Assembly (NCBI RefSeq): GCF_002006355.2
Contig: NZ_CP096980.1
Location: 4,216,001 to 4,280,000 of the forward strand
Length of the DNA: 64,000 nt
DNA from: Clostridium felsineum DSM 794
Lineage (GTDB): Bacteria > Bacillota > Clostridia > Clostridiales > Clostridiaceae
Direction of reading: 5' to 3'
Position numbers and translations under genes: made by a program. This document shows, in pieces, positions 27,181 to 35,791 of the stretch. The notes beneath the pieces were generated by a model that was not told where the DNA came from, ran no database searches, and worked only from the letters and a program-made list of their open reading frames with translations. Position 1 is the first letter of the stretch. Every line of letters starts with the position of its first letter.

Positions 27181-27298
27181 TTATATTATTAATTTATCTA
27201 ATTAAACAGACACCATTGTACTCAAAATAATATTAGCAGTCAAGCATATAAAGGGATTGTATACCGGTTAATTATTGTAACTTGAGATTTCCTATTAG

Positions 27299-27769
27299 CT
27301 ATAGATTTTTTAAGTACCATACATCACAAGCGTAATGTTCAGTTTTAATTAGTGGCTTATCTAGATTTATAAATCCATTCTTTTTATAAAACCTATTAGC
27401 CGCAACCATATTTTCAAAAGTTTCAAGATAGCATTTTTCATAATATTTGCTAGCAAACTCCAAAGCTATATGGAGTAATTTTTTTGCAATTCCACTGCCT
27501 CTTACTTCTTTTAAAGAATACATCTTTTGCAGTTCACATACATTTTCCATCCCAACTAAAGGTCCAATACCACAACCTGCTACTATTTTATTATCTTCTT
27601 CCACAACCCAATATTTATATTTTTCATCTTGATAAACCTCATAAAAACATCCTAAATTAGGATCAGTCCAAGCACAGCCTGGCTTATTAGCACCAAACTC
27701 TATTAAACACGATCTAATAAGTGCTTCAACTTTGGCGTTATCTTTTTTTTGTACTTCTCTTATTAACAT
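27299..27769 (-). CDS. GNAT-family N-acetyltransferase
   Basis: A 156-residue GNAT enzyme with the whole domain: an N-terminal strand and helices, a central KYWVVEEDNKIVAGCGIGPL strand pair, the acetyl-CoA motif A (LKEVRGSGIAKKLLHIALEFA) and motif B (ETFENMVAANRFYKKNGF). It transfers acetyl from acetyl-CoA to an amine on an unknown substrate. GGAGG precedes the ATG. A single gene not obviously linked to its neighbours. Confidence 0.87.
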   Translation of the reverse strand: MLIREVQKKDNAKVEALIRSCLIEFGANKPGCAWTDPNLGCFYEVYQDEKYKYWVVEEDNKIVAGCGIGPLVGMENVCELQKMYSLKEVRGSGIAKKLLHIALEFASKYYEKCYLETFENMVAANRFYKKNGFINLDKPLIKTEHYACDVWYLKNL

Positions 27770-28019
27770 CTTTATCCTCCTATAAATACAAAATCACTTG
27801 TTAAATTTATAAGTTTATATTTTATTATAACATTTAGAGAAAAAAATATCTGTTTCATTTATCTTCATCCTCCATTCTTTAATTTCACTCATAATTCCTC
27901 CATAATTTTATTATATTTATCTTAAAAAATATATAAATGAAGGTATAATGTACAAAATATTCGATAGTTGAATTGCTTTACAAAACTTTGCTTTCATGCG
28001 ACACCCCTTGCTTATATAA

Positions 28020-28424
28020 TTAAGCCCTCTTATTTTTTAATAAGTCTCTAATTTCTTGAAGCAATAAAACCTCTTCTGGTGGCTTAACCTCCTCTTTAAC
28101 AGCTTCAACCTTCTTTTCTCGTTTAAGTTTATTTATTAACTTTACAAACATGAAAATAGAAAATGAAATAATTAAAAAATCAATAATATTTTGAATAAAG
28201 TTTCCATAATTGAGGGTAACTGCTGGAACCTTACCATGTGCTTCTTTAATTACAACCTTTAAATATGTAAAATTAATCCCACCTGTTAAAGCCCCTAATA
28301 TTGGCATAATAATATCACTCACCATAGATGTAACTATTTTTCCAAAGGCACCACCTATAACAACACCGACAGCTAAATCTACTACATTTCCCTTTACTGC
28401 AAACTCTTTGAACTCCTTAAACAT
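28020..28424 (-). CDS. mscL: Large-conductance mechanosensitive channel MscL
   Basis: A 134-residue channel subunit with the MscL hallmarks: an N-terminal amphipathic helix (FKEFKEFAVKGN), the pore helix VVDLAVGVVIGGAFGKIVTSMVSDIIMP, an external loop, the second helix NIIDFLIISFSIFMFVKLIN, and a C-terminal helical bundle (EEVLLLQEIRDLLKN). It opens under membrane tension and releases solutes during osmotic downshock. Length is usual. Own AGGAG site; single gene. Confidence 0.96.
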   Translation of the reverse strand: MFKEFKEFAVKGNVVDLAVGVVIGGAFGKIVTSMVSDIIMPILGALTGGINFTYLKVVIKEAHGKVPAVTLNYGNFIQNIIDFLIISFSIFMFVKLINKLKREKKVEAVKEEVKPPEEVLLLQEIRDLLKNKRA

Positions 28425-28723
28425 AGTTTTCTCCTTTTTTAATGAATTTAAATACTTCTAATCCTATATCTTTTCCTTTTCTAGTCTATTATATTTAGAG
28501 TAAACATAAAAATTTTAGTATCTATATATTAAAATATCCTAGTAAGACAATAGTAAGCTTTACTAAGATTAACTTTATTTCTTATTCCCTAAAATTTGAC
28601 TACTAATATCTATTAGTGTATTATTTTAGTAACTAAGTAATATAAATCTATTATAAAAAGAGACATTGTTTTTTTATACAAAAATCTTTGTGCTTTTATA
28701 TGTATACTGGGAGGATAATAAGA

Positions 28724-29167
28724 ATGAAAAAAATAGTTACAATTAGTCTTTGTGTGATTCTACTCATAGCAACATTTACAGGATGCAGCTCTAAATCGGC
28801 AAGCACTTCCAATGGGGGTAAAACATCTGAAAAGAAAATACCTAACTTACAGGGTGAATGGAAACAACAAAATAACAAATCTAATGACTCTTATCAATCA
28901 GCAACAATAAGTGGTAATACAATTACAATTTACTGGATAACTGATAACGGAAAAACAAAGTCAATTTATTGGGTTGGTTCTTTTGCGGCTCCAACAACTA
29001 CTAAGGAACCTTATTCATGGACTTCTAAAAATGACCATAGTAAAACTGATGGTTCTTTGCTTGCTTCAAGCGATGATACTAAGACTATAAAATATCAAAA
29101 TGGAGTATTAAGCTATGAAGCTTCTGCTATGGGTACGACTACAACAGTTGAACTCAAAAAGCAATAA
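28724..29167 (+). CDS. Small lipoprotein of unknown function
   Basis: A 147-residue lipoprotein. The start at 28724 is set by GGGAGG about 9 bases upstream; the frame opens 12 codons earlier. MKKIVTISLCVILLIATFTGC is a signal peptide ending in a lipobox (FTGC), so the mature protein would be lipid-anchored at the cysteine. A Ser/Thr-rich linker follows, then a beta-rich domain (LQGEWKQ..SATISGNTITIYW..YWVGSF), compatible with a small barrel-like fold. Function unknown. Followed by a strong terminator. Confidence 0.8.
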   Translation: MKKIVTISLCVILLIATFTGCSSKSASTSNGGKTSEKKIPNLQGEWKQQNNKSNDSYQSATISGNTITIYWITDNGKTKSIYWVGSFAAPTTTKEPYSWTSKNDHSKTDGSLLASSDDTKTIKYQNGVLSYEASAMGTTTTVELKKQ

Positions 29168-29187
29168 TTGATACTTTATACATAGTA

Positions 29188-29243
29188 AAAACACTTCCTT
29201 TAAAATTAGAATTTTTCTATATTTTATTAAAGGAAGTGTTTTT
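29188..29243 (+). terminator. Terminator of the lipoprotein gene
   Basis: A 16-bp inverted repeat (29188-29203 and 29227-29242) with a T run at its end; AT-rich loop of 23 bases. Confidence 0.8.
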
Positions 29244-29373
29244 ATTCTATTTAATAATTTTTTTACGCTTACTATTAAAATACTTTTTGTCCGCCCCCAA
29301 CTCTATTTTAGTTATTATTACCATTTAACAAATTTCCTTAAAATATAATATACTATGCTTAATATTTATAGTT

Positions 29374-32322
29374 CTATTTTGATAACCTAAAAAATTTAAT
29401 ATAAATTCCAGCCACAGAAGAAAAAACTATTAAGTTTACAATTATAATTTTAATTAAACCTATTTGCTGAATATAATTAATAATATTAAATTTTGTGTTA
29501 TTTTCGCCATATTTATTATTTTTCACTTTGCCTTTTGTTGTTTTGTTTGTTTCTCCTGTTTTAACGTTTGGATTTTCAGCTATTTCTTTGCTTTCTGAAA
29601 AATCATCTACTATTGTGTTGCTATTTTGAGATGATGTTATTATTGGTGTTTCAGCTACTGTCACTAAAGGCTTTAGAATTGCTTGTGGTTGTGATGATAT
29701 TACTGATGTTATTAGATTACTTGGGGCTAAAATTATTAATGGTGCTGGAACTAATGTTTCTACCACTATTAAATTGCTCCACTCTCCTCCTTTGACTCTC
29801 ACTCTATAGTTATGACTTGTTCCACTAAGTAGCTCCGTGTTGTCATAGCTTGTACTCGTCCCATTATCTACTACTTTTCCATCTACTTCTACTTCATATT
29901 CCAATTCTTCCTCTTCTGCATCCCAGCTTAGTTTCACATCATTTTCTCCCGGAAAAGCTACTATATTGTCTGGTGCTAGTGGAATTATTACTGGTGGTGG
30001 AACTAATGTCTCTGCTGTTATTACATTACTCCACTCTCCTCCTTTGACTCTTACTCTATAGTTATGACTTGTTCCACTAAGTAGTCCTGTGTTGTCATAA
30101 CTTGTACTTGTTCCATTATCTATTACGTTTCCATCCACTTCTACTTCATATCCTAATGCTTCCGCCTCTGCATCCCAGCTTAGTTTCACATCATTTTCTC
30201 CCAGAAGCGCTACTATATTGCTTGGAGCTAAAATTATTAATGGTGGTGGTGGAGTTAATGTCTCTGCTGTTATTACATTACTCCACTCTCCCCCTTTGGC
30301 TCTTACTCTATAATTATGGCTTGTTCCGCTAAGTAGCCCTGTGTTGTCATAACTTGTACTTGTTCCATTATCTACTACGTTTCCATCCACTTCTACTTCA
30401 TATCCTAATGCTTCCGCCCCTGCATCCCAGCTTAGTTTCACATCATTTTCTCCTGGAAGCGCTACTATATTGCTTGGAGCTAAAATTATTACTGGTGGTG
30501 GTGGAGCTAATGTCTCTGCTGTTATTACATTACTCCACTCTCCTCCTTTGACTCTTACTCTATAATTATGAGTCGTTCCACTAAGTAGTCCTGTGTTGTC
30601 ATAACTTGTACTTGTTCCATTATCTACTACGTTTCCATCCACTTCTACTTCATATCCCAATGCTTCCTCTTCTGCATCCCAGCTTAGTTTTACATCATTT
30701 TCTCCCGGAAGCACTACTATATTGCTTGGGGCTGGAACTAATGTCTCTACTACTATTAAATTGCTCCACTCTCCTCCTTTTGACCTTACTCTATAATTAC
30801 GGTTTATTCCACTAAGCAAGCCTGTATCGTCATAACTTGTACTTGTTCCATTATCTATAATATTGCCACAAACTTCAATTTCGTAACCTAATGAATTTGG
30901 TACTGTATCCCAACTTACAGTTATTGAATTTTCTGTTGCTACGGTTTTTATATTTGGAGGAACTTCTAAATACTCTAATTGAATTATGCTTGTATTTATG
31001 ATAGTACTCTCAGGGCCAACTTCATTAGCAACTATACCATTTAAAAATTTTCTTAACACAGAGTTATTAGTTATACTATTGTTAATATTATTATTTCCTG
31101 ATTGTACTTTGATACCGTATAAGCTAGTAGTAATTTCATTGTCTATTTTGTTTGAATCTAAAATACAATTTGACACCATGTAATCAATGAAAATACCAGA
31201 GTTAAGACTTTCATTCCAACCCCACATGTTGCCATTTACAACAGATAAACCACTGTCGTTTATATCATTCTCTTTTACATTAAGATTATCAGCATATAAT
31301 AAATATATCCCATCTAAATCAACTTTATTTATAGTATTATTACTTATATTGGAATCCCTTAAATTACTTATTTCTATTCCAAAATACCTCGAGGTAGTTA
31401 TGCTATTATTAGTAATATTAATATTTGAAGCTCTATATGTAGATGGAGTAATTCCAGCATCATTTCTAACTAGACAAATTCCTGATCCCAAGGTGTTCTG
31501 GATTGTATTATTAGAGATTGTATTATCATAAGCTGGCACAGCACATCTAATTCCATTAGTTTCTGAATTTTCGATTATATTATAGCTTACCTCAGAATTT
31601 CTACTTAAATAAAATGCTATTCTACTTCCATTTAAATTGTTGTTTTTAACTAACCCATTTTTTTGCTTTGTAAATACGACTCCATCCTTTTCATTACTAC
31701 TTAATTGAGAATAAATTATATTTCCCTCAATTACATTTCCATCTGATAGGTTACTAGTCTCAACATCGGTAACATCATCAATTCCACCCGCATTACCCCA
31801 AAATGCAACTGCCGGATTTGTACTAGAACCTTTAATTATACAATTTTCAAGCTTAACATTATTTGAATTTTTAGAAGCAACAGCTATTACTCCCTGACTG
31901 CTATCAATATTTAAACTCCAAATCTCAACGTTATCTGCAGTTATATTTATACAGCTATTATTAATGTTATTTTGTATGATTTTCGTATTTTCTTTTGATT
32001 GTCCCTGTATAATTATATTGGGTTGATTCAAATTTAAACTTCCATTTACCTCATAATTTCCATCTAAAATATAAAATTTAGCTTTTCCCCCAGATATATA
32101 TTCGTTTACAACCTGATCTAAGGATTTTGAAGCTGTATCCGTCGTATCAATTACAGTCCAACTATCATCAATAGTATAATCATTTAATTCTTTAAGCATC
32201 AGTTTATTAGAACTAATAATATCACTAGCATATGCTATAGTTTTGCTGCTATATAGTGGATTATTCATACATACCACAATTAACAATATATAAATATACT
32301 GGTTTATCCTTTTTTTATTCAA
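29374..32322 (-). CDS. Secreted beta-helix protein with five FN3 repeats and a membrane anchor
   Basis: A 982-residue surface protein. Residues 1-32 are a signal peptide. About 60-445 form a right-handed parallel beta-helix (NosD/pectate-lyase-like) with many short turns of the type NNTI and NNSI. About 450-865 are five fibronectin-III-like repeats of about 80-84 residues, three of them joined by Pro-rich linkers. A low-complexity stretch follows, and residues 957-976 form a membrane helix with a basic tail. NVKTG near residue 919 vaguely recalls a sortase motif but lies too far from the helix. The position next to a pectin methylesterase suggests binding or cleavage of pectin, but no catalytic residues could be assigned. 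Confidence 0.78.
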   Translation of the reverse strand: MNKKRINQYIYILLIVVCMNNPLYSSKTIAYASDIISSNKLMLKELNDYTIDDSWTVIDTTDTASKSLDQVVNEYISGGKAKFYILDGNYEVNGSLNLNQPNIIIQGQSKENTKIIQNNINNSCINITADNVEIWSLNIDSSQGVIAVASKNSNNVKLENCIIKGSSTNPAVAFWGNAGGIDDVTDVETSNLSDGNVIEGNIIYSQLSSNEKDGVVFTKQKNGLVKNNNLNGSRIAFYLSRNSEVSYNIIENSETNGIRCAVPAYDNTISNNTIQNTLGSGICLVRNDAGITPSTYRASNINITNNSITTSRYFGIEISNLRDSNISNNTINKVDLDGIYLLYADNLNVKENDINDSGLSVVNGNMWGWNESLNSGIFIDYMVSNCILDSNKIDNEITTSLYGIKVQSGNNNINNSITNNSVLRKFLNGIVANEVGPESTIINTSIIQLEYLEVPPNIKTVATENSITVSWDTVPNSLGYEIEVCGNIIDNGTSTSYDDTGLLSGINRNYRVRSKGGEWSNLIVVETLVPAPSNIVVLPGENDVKLSWDAEEEALGYEVEVDGNVVDNGTSTSYDNTGLLSGTTHNYRVRVKGGEWSNVITAETLAPPPPVIILAPSNIVALPGENDVKLSWDAGAEALGYEVEVDGNVVDNGTSTSYDNTGLLSGTSHNYRVRAKGGEWSNVITAETLTPPPPLIILAPSNIVALLGENDVKLSWDAEAEALGYEVEVDGNVIDNGTSTSYDNTGLLSGTSHNYRVRVKGGEWSNVITAETLVPPPVIIPLAPDNIVAFPGENDVKLSWDAEEEELEYEVEVDGKVVDNGTSTSYDNTELLSGTSHNYRVRVKGGEWSNLIVVETLVPAPLIILAPSNLITSVISSQPQAILKPLVTVAETPIITSSQNSNTIVDDFSESKEIAENPNVKTGETNKTTKGKVKNNKYGENNTKFNIINYIQQIGLIKIIIVNLIVFSSVAGIYIKFFRLSK
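29725..30978 (-). repeat. Tandem FN3-coding repeats with a 252-bp period
   Basis: Five direct repeats inside the beta-helix gene, at about 30736-30978, 30484-30735, 30232-30483, 29980-30231 and 29725-29979. The three middle units have exactly 252-bp spacing, seen from the recurring CTCCACTCTCC block. They are nearly identical at the DNA level; the outermost unit is the most diverged. Confidence 0.85.
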
Positions 32323-32864
32323 TTACAATTCCCCCAGTAATCCTAACTATCTCACTCTATAAATAAAATTTTATATTTCTACCTAAATACAAAAAAACTT
32401 ACTACATAAACTAACTTAAAATATCATAGTTATTCATACTCTATTTAAAACTTTCATATATTCAAATGCAAAAAATGCCTAAATTCATAAATAAAGATAC
32501 GTCATATATCGTATATATATTATTTTTTTTAATACCTTACACCTTTTATTGTTATAAAAAGTCAATGTTAATTGTGGTAAAGTTAACCTCTGAATTAAAA
32601 AATCCCTGGCACCGTAGTACAAGGGATAATAAAACACATTTAATATTCACTTAAAAGTTTTTGGTATGAACCTGCGTTGAATAGTGCTTAAATAAACCTC
32701 AGCATTATTTATGGTCTTCATCTCCATCTTTGTCAGTTTAACCTATAATAACTTTTTCTGCTATACTTTTAAAAGCATATATGTTAAATCACTCCAATGT
32801 ATCATTTTGCAACACTCCATTGCCGATTCAGCTTTCTAACTTACCCTTTATTTAATAAAAATTG
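32323..32864 (-). other. Intergenic region with a pectinesterase-side terminator
   Basis: No gene is supported here; a 62-codon plus-strand frame at 32466-32654 lacks a binding site. At 32602-32607 and 32622-32627 a 6-bp stem (ATCCCT/AGGGAT) is followed on the minus strand by TTTTTTAATT, forming a likely terminator about 240 bp past the pectinesterase stop. Confidence 0.5.
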
Positions 32865-34094
32865 TTATTTAATCGTATAATATTTTGGAGTCCAATCTCC
32901 AAAATATTTAGTAGCACCTATTTTAGCAGCATTAGAACTGCTTAATACAAATCTTTTTCTTAAGGACGTACTTATACCTACTTCAGCATTATTATAGGTT
33001 GTCTTATATTCTGCAAAATGTGCATTTTCAGCTGCATTGGTGCTCATAGAAGCCCAACCATCAGGGTTTATTATTGTGCTATTTTGAAGTTTAGTATTTA
33101 AGAAGGTAACTCTTGCGCCTGTACCCCAAGGCCTCCCAAAGTAACCAGCTGTCTGCTTATTACTACTATTAGCCGTTATTGTACAATTTCTAAATAGGTA
33201 TCCATAGGTTGCTGTATCTCTTGCTGCTGTTATATATCCCCCTACAGCCTGATCACTATAACCACAGAAATTTAATGTATTATTATCAAATACTGCATTT
33301 CCATCACCAAAAATATAATCAGTATTTCCTTCCATGGTACAGTTTTTAAAATAACTATTATTAGAACCATTAGAACCAGTATACAGTGTATCCTGACTTC
33401 CAATAAATTTGCATTTATAAAATTCCGCATTATCCGCCTCAATAATCATAGCTGCCGCTCTCTCAGTTTCCACTTTTGAGGTAACATTTGTAGATAAAGT
33501 TCTCTGTGTAAGAGTTTTAGATATGCTTTGAGGAAAATTTCTCGAAGGAGTAACACCATCTTCTACCTCTTCTTTAGTAACATATTTATTAAAAGAATTT
33601 TCAAATACTATGTTCTCTGCTTTAAATTCTTTTGCATTACTTGTAAGATAAACTGAACCTCCCCATTTACCACTACTGACATTGTTTTTTGTATTTTTAG
33701 CAGTGGCACTGCTTTGGTTATAGAAACCATCTGATCCAACACTATAATAATCATACCCAAAGCCATAGTACCAAGTAATTTTAACCTGTTTACTTGGATT
33801 AGAATTAAGAAGGGTAATGTATGGTGTAACTATTTTAAGCTGTGCTCTATATACTCCTGGAGCAATATGAATTGTGACTCTCTGCGATTCACTTTTGGGG
33901 TTAATCTTAGTTGCAGCATCAACAGCCGCTTTAACTGTGCTATAGTTTTTTTGCTTTGAACTGTCGCCGACATATAAGTCAGTTGTTGTAGCAGCTGATG
34001 CAATTTTACCAATAGTTGTACTTCCTAAACCTGCCGTTAAAGCCATCGTTAATACTAACAATTTACCAATAGTTTTCTTTGAAATTTTAATCAT
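32865..34094 (-). CDS. Secreted pectin methylesterase (CE8)
   Basis: A 409-residue carbohydrate esterase family 8 enzyme that removes methyl esters from galacturonan outside the cell. The signal peptide covers residues 1-34 (cleavage after ASA), and the rest is the pectinesterase beta-helix. Catalytic and binding residues are all present: Q234 and D235 in GSQDTLY, the nucleophile D259 in NTDYIFGDG, and R321 and W323 in GRPWG. AGGTGG lies upstream of the ATG. No anchor is seen, so it is free or wall-associated. Neighbouring genes also act on pectin, though each has its own upstream region. Confidence 0.95.
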   Translation of the reverse strand: MIKISKKTIGKLLVLTMALTAGLGSTTIGKIASAATTTDLYVGDSSKQKNYSTVKAAVDAATKINPKSESQRVTIHIAPGVYRAQLKIVTPYITLLNSNPSKQVKITWYYGFGYDYYSVGSDGFYNQSSATAKNTKNNVSSGKWGGSVYLTSNAKEFKAENIVFENSFNKYVTKEEVEDGVTPSRNFPQSISKTLTQRTLSTNVTSKVETERAAAMIIEADNAEFYKCKFIGSQDTLYTGSNGSNNSYFKNCTMEGNTDYIFGDGNAVFDNNTLNFCGYSDQAVGGYITAARDTATYGYLFRNCTITANSSNKQTAGYFGRPWGTGARVTFLNTKLQNSTIINPDGWASMSTNAAENAHFAEYKTTYNNAEVGISTSLRKRFVLSSSNAAKIGATKYFGDWTPKYYTIK

Positions 34095-34886
34095 TTTTTT
34101 CCACCTTTCACTACGTTAATTTAATCTCTTGCAAAACGCTAAAACCATAGGTTTTATACATATTTGCAAATATATTTTTCGAATGATTTTCTCGACCAAA
34201 AGTCGAAATTTATATACCAAAAATAAAACCTAATTTTAGAGAGAAACTATTCTTGCTAAAAAATTTAAATTATCCATAACTGCTATATTAAAATCTTAAT
34301 TAATATTCTCAATTACTGATACTTCTTTATTCATAATAATTTTAAATTTAAGTTCTGAATTACATAACTTTTGTGCTTTAAAAAACATCTTCAGCAACCA
34401 GTGAACTTAGAATAATTGGCGAGAAAGGAAAAGCTAATAGAACAAAATGGTAGTATCCAAAATCAAAAAAGCTTGAGTCAATAAGAAAACGTTTTACACC
34501 ATATTTTGTGATGATCCACACTGCCTAGACTTATAGAGGAATGTGTCAAATTTCAATGGATAATGGTTAAAATCAAAATTATTTATATGCGAAATTACTC
34601 AACAAATCGTTTTATTAATTTTTTACTTATTGAAGCAGATGAAACATTTACTTTTAATCCAGAAAATTATTAAATGTTATTTTCATTAATTTTGCAATTG
34701 AATAACTAATCGCTCTTGTAATTGTTTACATAAGAACATAACTAGTCTGTGTTTCTACTCATTTGCTTTAACATTTTCCTCCTTACCGAAAAAAAGTATA
34801 TTTGGGTATATTACAATATTATCATAATATACAGCAAAACGGAATAGATTGTATTAATTTATAAATAACCTTTTGATAGTGAAATA
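34095..34886. other. Long intergenic region with possible gene debris
   Basis: No intact gene is visible. Short open stretches occur, such as one encoding SELRIIGEKGKANRT near 34400-34450, which only faintly recalls a tyrosine recombinase, and a 49-codon frame ending near 34674 (EADETFTFNPENY). Neither has a start signal. The 5' part is presumably the promoter region of the pectinesterase gene. Confidence 0.35.
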
Positions 34887-35165
34887 TTACTGTATCCTTA
34901 TTCTGAGTTTTACTGAATTTAGTTCCCAATGCAAAAATAATGCTCCTGATGCAGCAACACAAATCTTAATCTGTGTTATGTTGGGATTCTTATGAATTTC
35001 AGTTATATCAGATAAAATTTTATTTGTATAATCATTTATTTCATGCGATGAATCGACCACATCATAATTTATTGTCTGAAGGATCTCATATTTTAAAATA
35101 TAATCATTATCCTGAAGAACATTCTGTAAGTCAGCTTTTTTAATTGGCTGTGTTAACTGTATCAC
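34887..35165 (-). CDS. Short hypothetical protein, possible SAVED-type fragment
   Basis: A 92-residue frame I cannot assign with confidence. The second half (NDYTNKILSDITEIHKN then TQIKICVAASGALFLHWELN) has the look of the end of a SAVED domain, in which a helix is followed by a strand, a small-residue helix cap and a final strand. If so, this is a fragment of a larger protein, because a SAVED domain alone is about 180 residues. No good ribosome binding site is seen, and the flanks are non-coding. Confidence 0.3.
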   Translation of the reverse strand: MIQLTQPIKKADLQNVLQDNDYILKYEILQTINYDVVDSSHEINDYTNKILSDITEIHKNPNITQIKICVAASGALFLHWELNSVKLRIRIQ

Positions 35166-35791
35166 TAAAAGTATTTTTCCACTCTTCGTTGTATAGTTTT
35201 TTGTTTTATTTACTATAAATTTTAACTACCTTGGCTCATTTTTTAGCAAATGAAAATTATCATCAGAATCATATCATCTTTTATGAAAAAACAATTTTTT
35301 ATTTTTATCAACCAATTCATAACCCAGCATAAATGTAACAGGTTAGCATTCTTTTTCCCTAACCACAACATCATAAAAATTAAAATAATTATATCCATTA
35401 TAAGGATAGTAATCTAATTTTAGTATTAAACTTAAATTCTAAAACTATAACTGGAAATAAAATTTCCAGTTATATAAGACTGCTATAATATTAAATTTAC
35501 ACAAAAATATTTATATTCTCGAAATCTCTAAATAATTAATGTGTAATTACACTAAATCAAACATTACTGACTATTTTCATGTGTAAATTTATGGTTAAAT
35601 ATGAAATTTTTTAATGGAGATTTTAATCAATGTTTAAACAGTAGTGATTATAATAAAAATTTATGTGAACTCAATAAAATAATCTGTTGACTAAAAATAT
35701 TTTAAGCAGCCCTCTTAAATCTATCGGTTTGTAAATTTGAGCTTTACTATATTTATCCAGAATTTAATAGGTTTTTATAACATATTTTTAT
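35166..35791. other. Intergenic region with a hairpin
   Basis: No gene is seen. A perfect 12-bp inverted repeat at 35447-35458 and 35462-35473 with a 3-base loop may end transcripts of the acetylesterase gene on the minus strand (TTTTA follows), although it lies about 320 bp past the stop. Confidence 0.45.

Noticed and set aside
27815..27892. A 25-codon minus-strand frame with a GGAGG site, upstream of the GNAT gene
   Set aside because: Too short and without features; the purine-rich site may be chance. It could be a leader peptide, but nothing supports it.
29551..29568. NVKTG near the end of the beta-helix protein as a sortase signal
   Set aside because: It lies about 40 residues before the membrane helix, whereas sortase motifs come directly before it.
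29568..30815. A series of Leu-rich plus-strand open frames
   Set aside because: They repeat with the FN3 units and are antisense shadows of the repeats in the minus-strand gene, with no binding sites of their own.
29690..30980. Regular repeats considered as a CRISPR array
   Set aside because: Period of 252 bp, in frame, and coding for FN3 domains; there are no short repeat-spacer units and no cas genes.
34400..34450. Short stretch resembling a tyrosine-recombinase strand (LRIIGEKGKANRT)
   Set aside because: Only about 18 codons, no catalytic residues and no neighbouring recombinase sequence; chance similarity is likely.
34481..34496. AAAACGTTTT palindrome upstream of the pectinesterase gene as a second cre site
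   Set aside because: The spacing between TG and CG does not fit the cre consensus and the palindrome is short.
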